From NCBI GenBank assembly GCA_016715425.1, contig JADKAC010000005.1, positions 1,054,001 to 1,118,000 of the forward strand: a stretch of DNA of 64,000 bases, given 5' to 3'. A program made the translations under genes and the position numbers. Position 1 is the stretch's first letter. Every line of letters starts with the position of its first letter. Shown here one piece after another: positions 54,055 to 62,718 of the stretch. Below the pieces are notes generated by a model. That model was not told where the DNA came from. It was given only the letters and a program-made list of their open reading frames with translations, and ran no database searches. The DNA is from Bacteroidota bacterium (GTDB lineage Bacteria > Bacteroidota > Bacteroidia > Chitinophagales > BACL12).

Positions 54055-55326
54055 ATGAAGTTTTTAATTATTGTTTCCTATTTCTTGTATTTAATAAAAT
54101 TTGCCTCCGCTCAAAATTATTGTGACGTTGAGCGATTCGATCAAGCTATTTTTGATTCAGTAGATCTTGAAATCATTGCGAATATTAAATATGGCGATGC
54201 AATTAATAATCTTGGTATTGCTCAGGATTTATACTTAGATATTTATCGTCCAAATCCCGATTTAGATACCATGATTAAAAAACCGCTGATAATGTTTGTG
54301 CATGGCGGTGGTTTGGTTGGCGGAGATAAAAACAGTATGGGTTCTGTTGATCTTGGATATTTATATGCAAGAGCGGGATTTGTGTATGCAACTATAAATT
54401 ATAGATTGGGATGGGATAATGGTGAGCAGGAAGATGGTTGCGGTGGAGATACAATTGATCTGTTTAAAGCAACATACAGAGCAGTGCAAGATGTGCGGGC
54501 GGCATTGCGTTATTTAAAAGCGAATGCAGATATCTACGGTATTGATACGAATTATATAATAGTGGAAGGAAATAGTGCGGGTTCTCGTTTAATAATGTTT
54601 GCAACTTATGCAGAACAGGAAGATTACCGACCTGAATTTCTTGATGAAATGGGAAGTATTGATACTTCTGGAAATGATATTATTAATACCAATTTTAATC
54701 CTATAGCACTTATTACCGAAGCAGGTGGAATTGAACAACCTGAATTATTATTGCGCAAAGAAATTCCATTTTTATTTTTTCATGGCACTTGCGATTCTAT
54801 TGTTCCTTATTTTGTAGGACCTGCTTTTTTTTGTTATGAGCCTTTCCCCTATCCAAGCTTATATGGCAGTTGGGAATTAACGGAAATGTATAAAGCAAAT
54901 GGTTATACCTATCAGTTTTATTCCGGTGAGGGAGCAGCACATGATGTTGCATTGCCTGATACCGTTTATCATTATGCAAAGAGTTTTATTAAAGAAATTT
55001 TTTGTGAAAATCCAACTACAAAAGAATTTTATCGTGTGCTGGGAAAAGCGAAATGTGCGGTTGGAAACAAAGGAGAATTATTTGTAGAAAGTTTATATCC
55101 GAATCCTGTTTCTGATAATATCAATATCACTATTACAAGTACTCAAATAGATGATGTTGCACTTTCTATTTATAATGTAATTGGTCAAACTATTTATAAT
55201 CTTAGATTAGATTTCTACCCACCCATTAAAGAATATTCTCTCGACGTTTCCTTTCTGAGTCATGGCATGTATTTTTTGCAAATCAGACAACAATACGGAA
55301 TGTATGTTATGCCATTTGTGAAATAA
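54055..55326 (+). CDS. Secreted carboxylesterase-like alpha/beta hydrolase with T9SS tail
   Basis: Protein of 423 residues with signal peptide (MKFLIIVSYFLYLIKFASA). The alpha/beta-hydrolase fold has the oxyanion motif HGGGLVGGDKN and nucleophile Ser in VEGNSAGSRL; the acid/His part is in TCDSIVPYFVG and EGAAHDVALPD. The last 80 residues form a T9SS type A sorting domain (SLYPNPVSDNINITI, GMYFLQIR). It is a secreted or surface-bound esterase of unknown substrate, perhaps for plant or algal ester groups. Convergent with the MBOAT gene, 1 base apart. Confidence 0.9.
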   Translation: MKFLIIVSYFLYLIKFASAQNYCDVERFDQAIFDSVDLEIIANIKYGDAINNLGIAQDLYLDIYRPNPDLDTMIKKPLIMFVHGGGLVGGDKNSMGSVDLGYLYARAGFVYATINYRLGWDNGEQEDGCGGDTIDLFKATYRAVQDVRAALRYLKANADIYGIDTNYIIVEGNSAGSRLIMFATYAEQEDYRPEFLDEMGSIDTSGNDIINTNFNPIALITEAGGIEQPELLLRKEIPFLFFHGTCDSIVPYFVGPAFFCYEPFPYPSLYGSWELTEMYKANGYTYQFYSGEGAAHDVALPDTVYHYAKSFIKEIFCENPTTKEFYRVLGKAKCAVGNKGELFVESLYPNPVSDNINITITSTQIDDVALSIYNVIGQTIYNLRLDFYPPIKEYSLDVSFLSHGMYFLQIRQQYGMYVMPFVK

Positions 55327-55327
55327 A

Positions 55328-56725
55328 TTAAAACTGAAAATAAATAAATGTTTCTGCATTATTTCTCCCTAATAAAACAATAAGAGTTATTACAACAAAT
55401 AAAAACAGGTATTTGTATTTGAAAGAAAAATTCCTGGGTAGATATACAGATGCTACAAATAAGGCACTTACAAAACAGCAAATAATAAAATCATAACTTG
55501 AGAATCCATTTAAAATATTTCTTGTGCTGATATTAAATTCTGTAAATACTTTCCTATAAAATAAAAGTGTATCGCTAAAGCTTCTTGCCCGAAAAACTAC
55601 TCCACTCAATAGCAAAAGATGAAATGTCCATACCGTTAAAAATATCTGTCCGGCAAAGGATTTAAATTTTGGTAAAAATGAAATCCGGCCATATATCGCT
55701 TGCAATACAGCAATCACTCCATTCAATAATCCGAACACTAAAAAATTGATGCTTGCACCATGCCATAGTCCTATCAATAAAAAAATAATTATAATATTTA
55801 TATAAATTCTCCAATACGCTTCAACACCTTTATTCAATGGAATAAACACATAATCACGAATCCACATAGTCAATGTAATATGCCAGCGAGTCCAGTATTC
55901 GGATATACTTTTCGATAAATAAGGACGATTAAAATTCTCGCTGAGTTTAATTCCAAATAATCGAGCAGTGCCTATTGCAATATCACAATAGCCACTAAAA
56001 TCAGCATAGAGTTGTACTGCAAAAAATAACAATGCAATATATAATTGTGCACCATTTGCAGTGCTGATATCTCCGAAAGAAAAATTTACATAAAGTGCAA
56101 CAGTATCCGCAACAACCACCTTTTTAAAGAAGCCCCAAACAATGCGTATTACTCCATATTCAATATCCTCTTGCTTGAATGTTGCAGGTTGTTTTAATTG
56201 TGGTAATAAATCATTTGCTCTTTCAATTGGTCCGGCAACTAACTGCGGAAAAAAGGAAACATATAAAGCGAAGTATCCAAAATTATATTCCGGTTTTGCT
56301 ATTTTTCTATAAACATCTATCAGATAACTCAGCGATTTAAAAGTGTAAAAGGAAATACCTATTGGCAATAAAAGTGCATGTGTATTAAATACAGAATTAT
56401 AATTACCAGTAAATAGAGAAGAAATAGTTTCACTGAAAAAATTAAAGTATTTAAAGAAAAATAAAATACCTACATCCGCTATAATTCCTGTAATGAGAAG
56501 TAATTTTCTTTTTCGCTTATTGGTTTCTTTACTTATTAATAAACTTAAATACCAGCAAATAAATGTGGAGCTGAGTAATATTAAACCGTAAGCCGGCTTG
56601 AAGGACATATAAAAAAAATAACTTGCAATTAATAACAGTATCCACCGAAAGCGAAAAGGCAGTAAATAGTACAGCATAATCGTTACCGGAAGAAATATCA
56701 AGAATTGTAAGGTATTGAAAACCAT
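55328..56725 (-). CDS. MBOAT-family O-acyltransferase (AlgI/DltB type)
   Basis: Membrane-bound O-acyltransferase of 465 residues with about eleven helices. Catalytic His322 lies in LIGLWHGASINFLVFG, and SISEYWTRWHITLTMWIRDY, FFPQLVAGPIERANDLLPQL and LSENFNRPYLSKS are typical of AlgI/DltB. Such enzymes transfer acyl groups across the membrane onto polymers or glycolipids. The TTG at 56743 is less likely than the ATG at 56725 (MVFNTLQFLIFLPV). It is divergent from the acyl carrier protein gene with 54 bp between the starts, so it may be part of the same pathway. In AlgI systems a partner acetylates; DltB uses ACP-bound alanine. Confidence 0.93.
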   Translation of the reverse strand: MVFNTLQFLIFLPVTIMLYYLLPFRFRWILLLIASYFFYMSFKPAYGLILLSSTFICWYLSLLISKETNKRKRKLLLITGIIADVGILFFFKYFNFFSETISSLFTGNYNSVFNTHALLLPIGISFYTFKSLSYLIDVYRKIAKPEYNFGYFALYVSFFPQLVAGPIERANDLLPQLKQPATFKQEDIEYGVIRIVWGFFKKVVVADTVALYVNFSFGDISTANGAQLYIALLFFAVQLYADFSGYCDIAIGTARLFGIKLSENFNRPYLSKSISEYWTRWHITLTMWIRDYVFIPLNKGVEAYWRIYINIIIIFLLIGLWHGASINFLVFGLLNGVIAVLQAIYGRISFLPKFKSFAGQIFLTVWTFHLLLLSGVVFRARSFSDTLLFYRKVFTEFNISTRNILNGFSSYDFIICCFVSALFVASVYLPRNFSFKYKYLFLFVVITLIVLLGRNNAETFIYFQF

Positions 56726-56779
56726 AAGGGTAAAAGTCTTCAAAATTATTTATATAGTAAAATAAACTAATATTGCTTT

Positions 56780-57022
56780 ATGGAGCGAGATGAAATACGA
56801 ATTGCAATAACCGGAGTATTCAGTAAGGTGTTTAAAGACCCGAATTTGGTTTTAAAGGATGAATATTCTGCAACTGATTTAGATAAATGGGATTCTATAA
56901 ACAACATGATTATTATGACCAGGATAGAAAAGCTGCTGAATATAAATATTGAAACCGCTGAATTGATAGAACTTAAATCCGTTGGAGATTTATTAACTTT
57001 AATTGAAAATAAATTATCCTGA
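56780..57022 (+). CDS. Acyl carrier protein
   Basis: Carrier protein of 80 residues. The phosphopantetheine Ser39 lies in LDKWDSINNMIIMTRIEKLL; the W-D-S form, not the LGLDSL of fatty-acid ACP, occurs in dedicated ACPs of polyketide, glycan or alanylation pathways. A four-helix pattern with acidic helix 2 is present. It starts the run of genes that continues past the right edge and is separated by only 1 base from the first KAS III gene. TAATATTG at 56768-56775, one mismatch from the -7 box, lies just before the ATG. Confidence 0.9.
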   Translation: MERDEIRIAITGVFSKVFKDPNLVLKDEYSATDLDKWDSINNMIIMTRIEKLLNINIETAELIELKSVGDLLTLIENKLS

Positions 57023-57023
57023 A

Positions 57024-58082
57024 ATGGAAATCCATGGTTTGAAAATACAAGAACTGTGGGGCATAAAAATTCTTTCTACAGCCTCCGCATTCCCCTCTCC
57101 CGGAAGGTTTGTAAGTAATACTGAAATTCATCAAATGCGTTTTGGAAATAATTGGAAAGAAGTTTTTAAAACAAAGAATTACAAATTAGATTTTATTGAA
57201 AATGAATTGGGATATGAAAACCGATATTGGACACATACCCCCGGAACTCCAATTTCACATACCGAATTAACTTCAGCAGATCTTATGGAAGCATCTGCAA
57301 AAAAAGCGTTGGAAAAATCCGGATTAAATAAAAATGCAATCGGTTTATTTATCGCAGTAACTGTAACTTCTTCAAAATACACCAACAGCATGGGAACTTA
57401 TGTTGCCGGTAAATTAGGTTTGCAATGTCCCTCATTTGAAATAAAAACTGGTTGTGCTTCTTCTGTGTATGCTTTGATGTTAGCAGCGCAATTTATTCAT
57501 GCAGGAACAACACATGTTTTAATTGCATCCGGTGAAACACCTACTAAAGTTACAGGCACAGATACAAATTTATTATATGCAGTGGGTGATGGTGGCGCTG
57601 CAATTATTTTATCAAAAACTACGGATGATAATAAAGGTATTGCAACTGCTTTTTTAGGAAGTGAAGGAAAATTTTCAGGAACAATGGGTACTCCGGGACT
57701 GCTGCCACCGAATCAAGATGACCTTGACAACAATGCGTATTTAATGCAAATGGGAAAAGAAAGTGCAGACTTTGTAAAAGAACTCTGGAAAGGAATTCCA
57801 AATATATTATTTCAGAATTCAGGATTAAATGAAAAAAATATTGATCTTTTAATTCCGCATCAGGTAAATAAAAAATTGCTTGATTTAGTTTGCGAAGCAT
57901 CGGGTATTGAAAAACAAAATACTATTGATTTAATATCTCAATATGGAAATTGCGGATCAGCATCTATATTAATTGCGTTGAATAATGCAGTTGAAAATAA
58001 TAGAATTAAAAAAGATACTTCTATTATGTTGGTTGCAGTGGGGGGAGGAATTTCTTATGGTGGATTAATTTTAAATGTATAA
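57024..58082 (+). CDS. 3-ketoacyl-ACP synthase III-like enzyme (first copy)
   Basis: Thiolase-fold condensing enzyme of 352 residues (ATG 57024, 1 base after the ACP stop). Catalytic Cys144 in TGCASSVYALM, His in LIPHQVNKKLL and Asn in YGNCGSASILIAL form the usual Cys-His-Asn triad of FabH-like synthases. The N-terminus has a 15-residue extension compared with the second copy. Such KAS III proteins start or prolong chains, or act as acyltransferases (PqsD, CerJ type). The partner gene overlaps; together they may form a heterodimer or act in sequence. Confidence 0.9.
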   Translation: MEIHGLKIQELWGIKILSTASAFPSPGRFVSNTEIHQMRFGNNWKEVFKTKNYKLDFIENELGYENRYWTHTPGTPISHTELTSADLMEASAKKALEKSGLNKNAIGLFIAVTVTSSKYTNSMGTYVAGKLGLQCPSFEIKTGCASSVYALMLAAQFIHAGTTHVLIASGETPTKVTGTDTNLLYAVGDGGAAIILSKTTDDNKGIATAFLGSEGKFSGTMGTPGLLPPNQDDLDNNAYLMQMGKESADFVKELWKGIPNILFQNSGLNEKNIDLLIPHQVNKKLLDLVCEASGIEKQNTIDLISQYGNCGSASILIALNNAVENNRIKKDTSIMLVAVGGGISYGGLILNV

Positions 58083-59082
58083 CATGAAGGGCTTAGGTGT
58101 AAAAATATTAGGAGTGGGTTCTTACTTGCCGGGTAATCCAATTACCAATGAAGAATTAAGCAAGATGTATGGGCTTGATTTTAATGTGGAAATGGTGCGT
58201 AATAAAATTGGCATTCATACAAGACATATTGCACCTGATAATATTGCAACAAGTGATGTTGCTGCAGAAGCTGCAAAGATTGCTTTGAAAAGAGCTGGAA
58301 TTAAAGCAACAGATCTCGATAGAATTTTATTGGGAACTTCTACACCGGATTATACAAATACAGCCGCTTCATGTAATGTACAATTTTTATTGGGAGCAAC
58401 TTGTCCTGTTGGAGATACTACTGAAAGTTGTGCAGGATTTATTTATGCATTAGATCATGCAATCCGATTAGTACAAACAGGATTGAAATATGTTTGCGTA
58501 ATTGGTGCTGATATTAAATCAAGATTTGTGCGCAAAGATGATCCTGTTTTTTGTCCCATTTTTGGCGATGGTGGTGCTGCATTTATTCTAGGTGCTTGTG
58601 ATGTTAATGAAGGTTTTATGGTAAGTGAATTATTTGCGGATGGATCCGGATTAAAAAATATTTATGTGCCTGCAGGAGGTTCTGTTATGCCTGCAAGTAT
58701 TGAAACTGTTACTCAGGGTTTGCATGGTACGGTAATGACTGTATCAGGTAAAAAGATGGTTGAGATTTCTATTAAATTAATGGCTGATATCGCACAAAAG
58801 GCTTGTGATAAATTTGGAATTAAACCGGGTGATGTAGATATTTTTATTCCGCATCAGGCTAATTATTTAATTATGAAAGGAGTGGCTGAAAAATTAGGAA
58901 TACCAATTTCGAAAATGGAAGTGAGTATTGATAAAGCAGCAAATACTATTGCAGGTACACTTCCTATAACTTTTACACAGGCTTTTGAACTAGGAAAATT
59001 AACTCCGGGAAAAATTATTTTAATGACAACTGCAGCATCAGGATATGCAGGTGGTGCTGCAATTTATAAAGTACCGAAATGA
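58075..59082 (+). CDS. 3-ketoacyl-ACP synthase III-like enzyme (second copy)
   Basis: FabH-like synthase of 335 residues. Cys119 in ESCAGFIYALDHA, His in FIPHQANYLIM and Asn in AANTIAGTLPIT make the triad. The motif ESCAGF resembles true FabH (SACAGF), and GVGSYLPGNPITNEEL is the family start. It overlaps the preceding gene by 8 bases; an ATG at 58084 is an alternative start. With an intact triad in both copies, two condensation steps, or two starter specificities, are possible. Confidence 0.92.
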   Translation: MYNMKGLGVKILGVGSYLPGNPITNEELSKMYGLDFNVEMVRNKIGIHTRHIAPDNIATSDVAAEAAKIALKRAGIKATDLDRILLGTSTPDYTNTAASCNVQFLLGATCPVGDTTESCAGFIYALDHAIRLVQTGLKYVCVIGADIKSRFVRKDDPVFCPIFGDGGAAFILGACDVNEGFMVSELFADGSGLKNIYVPAGGSVMPASIETVTQGLHGTVMTVSGKKMVEISIKLMADIAQKACDKFGIKPGDVDIFIPHQANYLIMKGVAEKLGIPISKMEVSIDKAANTIAGTLPITFTQAFELGKLTPGKIILMTTAASGYAGGAAIYKVPK

Positions 59083-59837
59083 CGGCAGACACACATAAGA
59101 AATTCGCATTAGTTACAGGTGCTGGAAACGGTATCGGTAAATCCATTTGTTTACATCTTGAAAAAATTGGCTATACTATAATTGCTGTTTCCAGAAATGA
59201 AAAACATCTTAAAGAAATAAATGATACACTGACAAATAAGGAGCATTTATTTTTTACCACTGACCTCGTTACAAAAGAAGGATGTGCTGATCTGTTACAA
59301 TTTTTGCAAATAAATGGAATGCCACATGTGGTTGTAAATAATCTGCGCATAAAATCAGAAAGAAAAAAGCTGATTGGATTATCTACGGCAATTTCTGAAA
59401 TTAATATACAAGAAAACATAAATCATCTGCTGATAATTATGTCTGCGGTAATTGATTTTCAACGCCAACAAAAATTCGGAAGATGGATTGGAATCGGTAG
59501 TATGTCGAATCATTTTTCAGTACCCGGCATGGCAATTTATAATATGCAAAAATCTATGCTCGAACAATTACTATGGACACTTGCGGCAGAAGAAGGCAAG
59601 CATGGTATTACTGCAAATATTGTGGTGCCCGGATTAATTGCTACGCCATCTGTATTAGATAATTATTCGAAGGAAGAATTGGATTTACGTTCTCAACAAA
59701 ATGTATTGCAACGCATCGGCACTACTGATGAAGTGGCTTCGGCGGTTGCTTTTCTCGCAAGTGAGGATGCATCTTATATAACCGGAATTACTTTGCCGGT
59801 AAATGGCGGCACTCACCTTGGTTGGCAATTTTTATAA
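59079..59837 (+). CDS. Short-chain dehydrogenase/reductase (3-ketoacyl reductase-like)
   Basis: Reductase of 252 residues. The cofactor loop TGAGNGIGKSI follows the first strand. The catalytic Ser is in IGIGSMSNHFSVPGMAIYNMQKS, with Tyr-x-x-x-Lys as YNMQK. VPGLIATPSVLD and SYITGITLPVNGGTHLGW at the end are typical of FabG-like enzymes. ATGA overlap with the second KAS III gene; the next gene begins 2 bases after its stop. Position behind two condensing enzymes suggests it reduces the beta-keto group of the growing chain. Confidence 0.9.
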   Translation: MTADTHKKFALVTGAGNGIGKSICLHLEKIGYTIIAVSRNEKHLKEINDTLTNKEHLFFTTDLVTKEGCADLLQFLQINGMPHVVVNNLRIKSERKKLIGLSTAISEINIQENINHLLIIMSAVIDFQRQQKFGRWIGIGSMSNHFSVPGMAIYNMQKSMLEQLLWTLAAEEGKHGITANIVVPGLIATPSVLDNYSKEELDLRSQQNVLQRIGTTDEVASAVAFLASEDASYITGITLPVNGGTHLGWQFL

Positions 59838-59839
59838 CT

Positions 59840-61369
59840 ATGATTAACAATTACAAACATATTTTACAATACGCTTCAGAGACATATCCGGAAAGAATTG
59901 CTTTGATATTTAAAGACGAACATATCAGCTATGCGCAATTAAATAAATATGCAAATCAAGCTGCAAATTGGTTTAAGGAAAATATCATTGTTAAAGGCGA
60001 CAGAGTTGCATTTTTAGATTTTAATAATAGTAATTATGTGCATCTGGTAAACGGTTGTTTAATAAGCGGAATAATTCCGGTTTCCATTAATTGGAGATCC
60101 ACAGCTAATGAAATCAATTACATACTAAGAGATGCAGGTTGCAAACTATTTTTATATGGTGAGAATTTTAAAAAACTCATTTTAGAATCCGCCGACGGAA
60201 TTAATATTGAATTGAATAGTATAGATTCCATCAGCAATTCCATTTTTAGAAAGCAAAAGATAAACTACCCAAAAATTGCTGATGTAAATCAAGATGATCT
60301 TGCATTATTAATTTATACTTCCGGTACAACTGGTCGGCCAAAAGGTGTGAAGATGAATTATAACAACATCTATGAAATCTATTTATCGTTGCGCAATGAA
60401 ACTCCCCTATTTGGTCCGGCATCAGTAAATTTAATTGCTGCTCCATGGTATGCAATTGTGGGATTAGGATATTTTATTTTCGGAGTTTATACAGGATGTA
60501 CAAATGTGTTGTTAGAATATTTTGATCCGATTGAAACATGTGCATTTATAGAAAAATATAAAATCACAAATGCATTTCTTGCGCCGGTAATGATGCAGGT
60601 AATTTGCAGTTTAGATGAAGTGAAAGAATATGATCTCAGTTCCTTGCAAAATATTCAATACGGAGGCTCTCCTATTAATGCAGAACAATTAACATTATGC
60701 TACAATACTTTCAATTGTTTTTTCACGCAAGGATATGGACTCACAGAAACTTGTGGGATTGCAACAGCATTGCGCTTCGACGATCATCAAAGAATATTAT
60801 TGAACACGGATTCTGAGCAAAAGAATTTATTGCGCTCAGCAGGGAAACCATATTCAGGTGTAGAGTTAAAAATAATAGATGAAAATAAAGCAACTGTTTC
60901 TGCAAATGATATTGGTGAAGTTTGTATAAAAGGAAAAGTTATTGCGCAGGGATATTGGAATTCTACTGGTGAAAATGAAAAAATATTTCAAGAAGACGGT
61001 TGGTTGCTTACAGGTGATTTGGGTTATCAGGATGAGCAGGGATTTTTATTTTTAGTGGATAGAAAAAATGATCTTATCATCGCAAAAGGAATTAATATTT
61101 ATCCTGCCGAAATTGAATTGGTATTAAACCAACATCCACAGATAAAAGAATGTGCAGTAATTGGAATACCTGATGAAATTTATGGTGAAAATATTTGCGC
61201 TGTTATAGTAGCCAATAATTCTACTTTGCAATTGCAAGAATTAAGAGCCTGGGCAAAAGATAAGCTTGCTGATTTTAAATTACCTGTAAGAGTTGAAATA
61301 GTAAATGAATTGCCTCGAAATGCAACAGGAAAAATTTTGCGAAAAGAATTGCGTAAACGCTATGCATAA
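59840..61369 (+). CDS. AMP-dependent acyl-CoA/acyl-ACP ligase
   Basis: Adenylating ligase of 509 residues (ATG 59840; the open frame starts earlier at a TTG). AMP-binding motifs are YTSGTTGRPKGVKMNY, GYGLTETCG, TGDLGYQDEQGFLFLVDRK and the A10 lysine in NATGKILRKELR. It activates a carboxylic acid, probably a starter acid, for loading onto CoA or the pathway ACP. Next to an MIO-type ammonia-lyase gene, cinnamate is the attractive substrate, though pocket residues were not analysed. Part of the tightly spaced run from 56780. Confidence 0.92.
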   Translation: MINNYKHILQYASETYPERIALIFKDEHISYAQLNKYANQAANWFKENIIVKGDRVAFLDFNNSNYVHLVNGCLISGIIPVSINWRSTANEINYILRDAGCKLFLYGENFKKLILESADGINIELNSIDSISNSIFRKQKINYPKIADVNQDDLALLIYTSGTTGRPKGVKMNYNNIYEIYLSLRNETPLFGPASVNLIAAPWYAIVGLGYFIFGVYTGCTNVLLEYFDPIETCAFIEKYKITNAFLAPVMMQVICSLDEVKEYDLSSLQNIQYGGSPINAEQLTLCYNTFNCFFTQGYGLTETCGIATALRFDDHQRILLNTDSEQKNLLRSAGKPYSGVELKIIDENKATVSANDIGEVCIKGKVIAQGYWNSTGENEKIFQEDGWLLTGDLGYQDEQGFLFLVDRKNDLIIAKGINIYPAEIELVLNQHPQIKECAVIGIPDEIYGENICAVIVANNSTLQLQELRAWAKDKLADFKLPVRVEIVNELPRNATGKILRKELRKRYA

Positions 61370-61403
61370 AATAAATTTTTCATAATTATTAATAAACAAC
61401 TTT

Positions 61404-62615
61404 ATGAGAATTGTTGAACCCGGAACCTTGCCTCCTATTGGAATTATTCCCGACTATATGTATGCTCAGGTGCTGCGTCAAAAAAGATATGGCGAACCCA
61501 TCAATGCGTTTCAAATTGAAGAAATAAAAATACCTGAGATAAAAGATGATGAAGTATTAATTGCAGTGATGTCTGCTGGCTTAAATTACAATTCGATTTG
61601 GGCTGCAAAAGCATATCCGATTGATATGATAGACTTAATGCAAAAACGGAATGAAACTGCTGATGATTTTCAAATATTAGGATCTGATTGTTCCGGAATA
61701 ATTTATAAAGTTGGCAATGCAGTAAAGGATGTTAAAGTAGGAGATGAAATTGTTGTGCAAGGTGGATGGTATGATAAAAATGAAACACATAATTTAAATG
61801 GTGGAGATCCAACTACTTCAAAATCTTTTCGTGCATGGGGATATGAAACTAACTATGGTGCATATGCGCAATTTTGTGTTGTAAAAGATTTTCAATGTTT
61901 ACCCAAACCAAAACATTTAAGTTGGGATGAAGCTGCCGTATATATGGCGAGTGGTGTTACCGCTTATCGGATGTTAACACATTATACTCCACATACAGTG
62001 AAACCCGGTGATTTTGTGTTGGTATGGGGAGCCGCTGGAGGATTAGGTTCAATGGCTACACAAATAATAAAAAATGCAGGAGCAATTCCAATCGGAGTAG
62101 TTAATTCTGATGAAAAAAAATTGTATTGTGAAAAGATGGATGTATCCACTTTAAAAAGATCAGATTATAATCATTGGGGTGCATTATTATCTGCTGATCT
62201 AAAACCAGATCATCAGGAAAATTGGAGGACAAATGTAAAACCATTTGTAAAGGACCTATTAAAGCTTACAGGTAATCGTTATCCAAAAATTGTATTAGAA
62301 CATTCAGGAGAAGATACGTTTGCAACTTCATTATATGTTTGCGATCGAGAAGGTATGGTAGTTACCTGTGCCGGCACTTCAGGATATTTAGGTTCTTTCG
62401 ATCTCAGATATTTATGGCTGTACAACAAAAGAATTCAGGGTTCACATTATGCAAACCGTGAAGAGTGTTTTCGTTTAAATGAACTCGTAACTAATAAAAA
62501 AATAAATCCTGTTTTATCCGGTCACACATCCTTTGCCGCATTGCCATCTGCTTTGCAGGATATGCTTGAAAATAAACTACAACCGGGAAGTATGGCTATT
62601 AGAATTGGTCATTAA
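61404..62615 (+). CDS. Crotonyl-CoA carboxylase/reductase-like dehydrogenase
   Basis: NADPH-dependent medium-chain reductase of 403 residues without zinc ligands. LNYNSIWAAKAYPID near residue 60 and FRAWGYETNYGAYAQF near 150 are typical of CCR enzymes; Rossmann motif VWGAAGGLGSMATQ. The segment IQGSHYANREE contains the His thought to take part in CO2 binding. CCR makes ethylmalonyl-CoA or related extender units from enoyl-CoA; simple enoyl reduction is the alternative. 34 bp after the ligase gene. Shorter than actinobacterial Ccr (about 447). Confidence 0.88.
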   Translation: MRIVEPGTLPPIGIIPDYMYAQVLRQKRYGEPINAFQIEEIKIPEIKDDEVLIAVMSAGLNYNSIWAAKAYPIDMIDLMQKRNETADDFQILGSDCSGIIYKVGNAVKDVKVGDEIVVQGGWYDKNETHNLNGGDPTTSKSFRAWGYETNYGAYAQFCVVKDFQCLPKPKHLSWDEAAVYMASGVTAYRMLTHYTPHTVKPGDFVLVWGAAGGLGSMATQIIKNAGAIPIGVVNSDEKKLYCEKMDVSTLKRSDYNHWGALLSADLKPDHQENWRTNVKPFVKDLLKLTGNRYPKIVLEHSGEDTFATSLYVCDREGMVVTCAGTSGYLGSFDLRYLWLYNKRIQGSHYANREECFRLNELVTNKKINPVLSGHTSFAALPSALQDMLENKLQPGSMAIRIGH

Positions 62616-62718
62616 TGGTGTGTATACTCGATTGGAGTTTTCAAAAGAAACATAAATTATTGTTCTTTATAACAAAATCTTTTTAGATTGCATATGAAAC
62701 ACAAAATGGCATTTCCAA

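Noticed and set aside
62616..62718. Attenuator or riboswitch ahead of the PAL-like gene
   Set aside because: Only 103 AT-rich bases without a stable hairpin or known aptamer bases.
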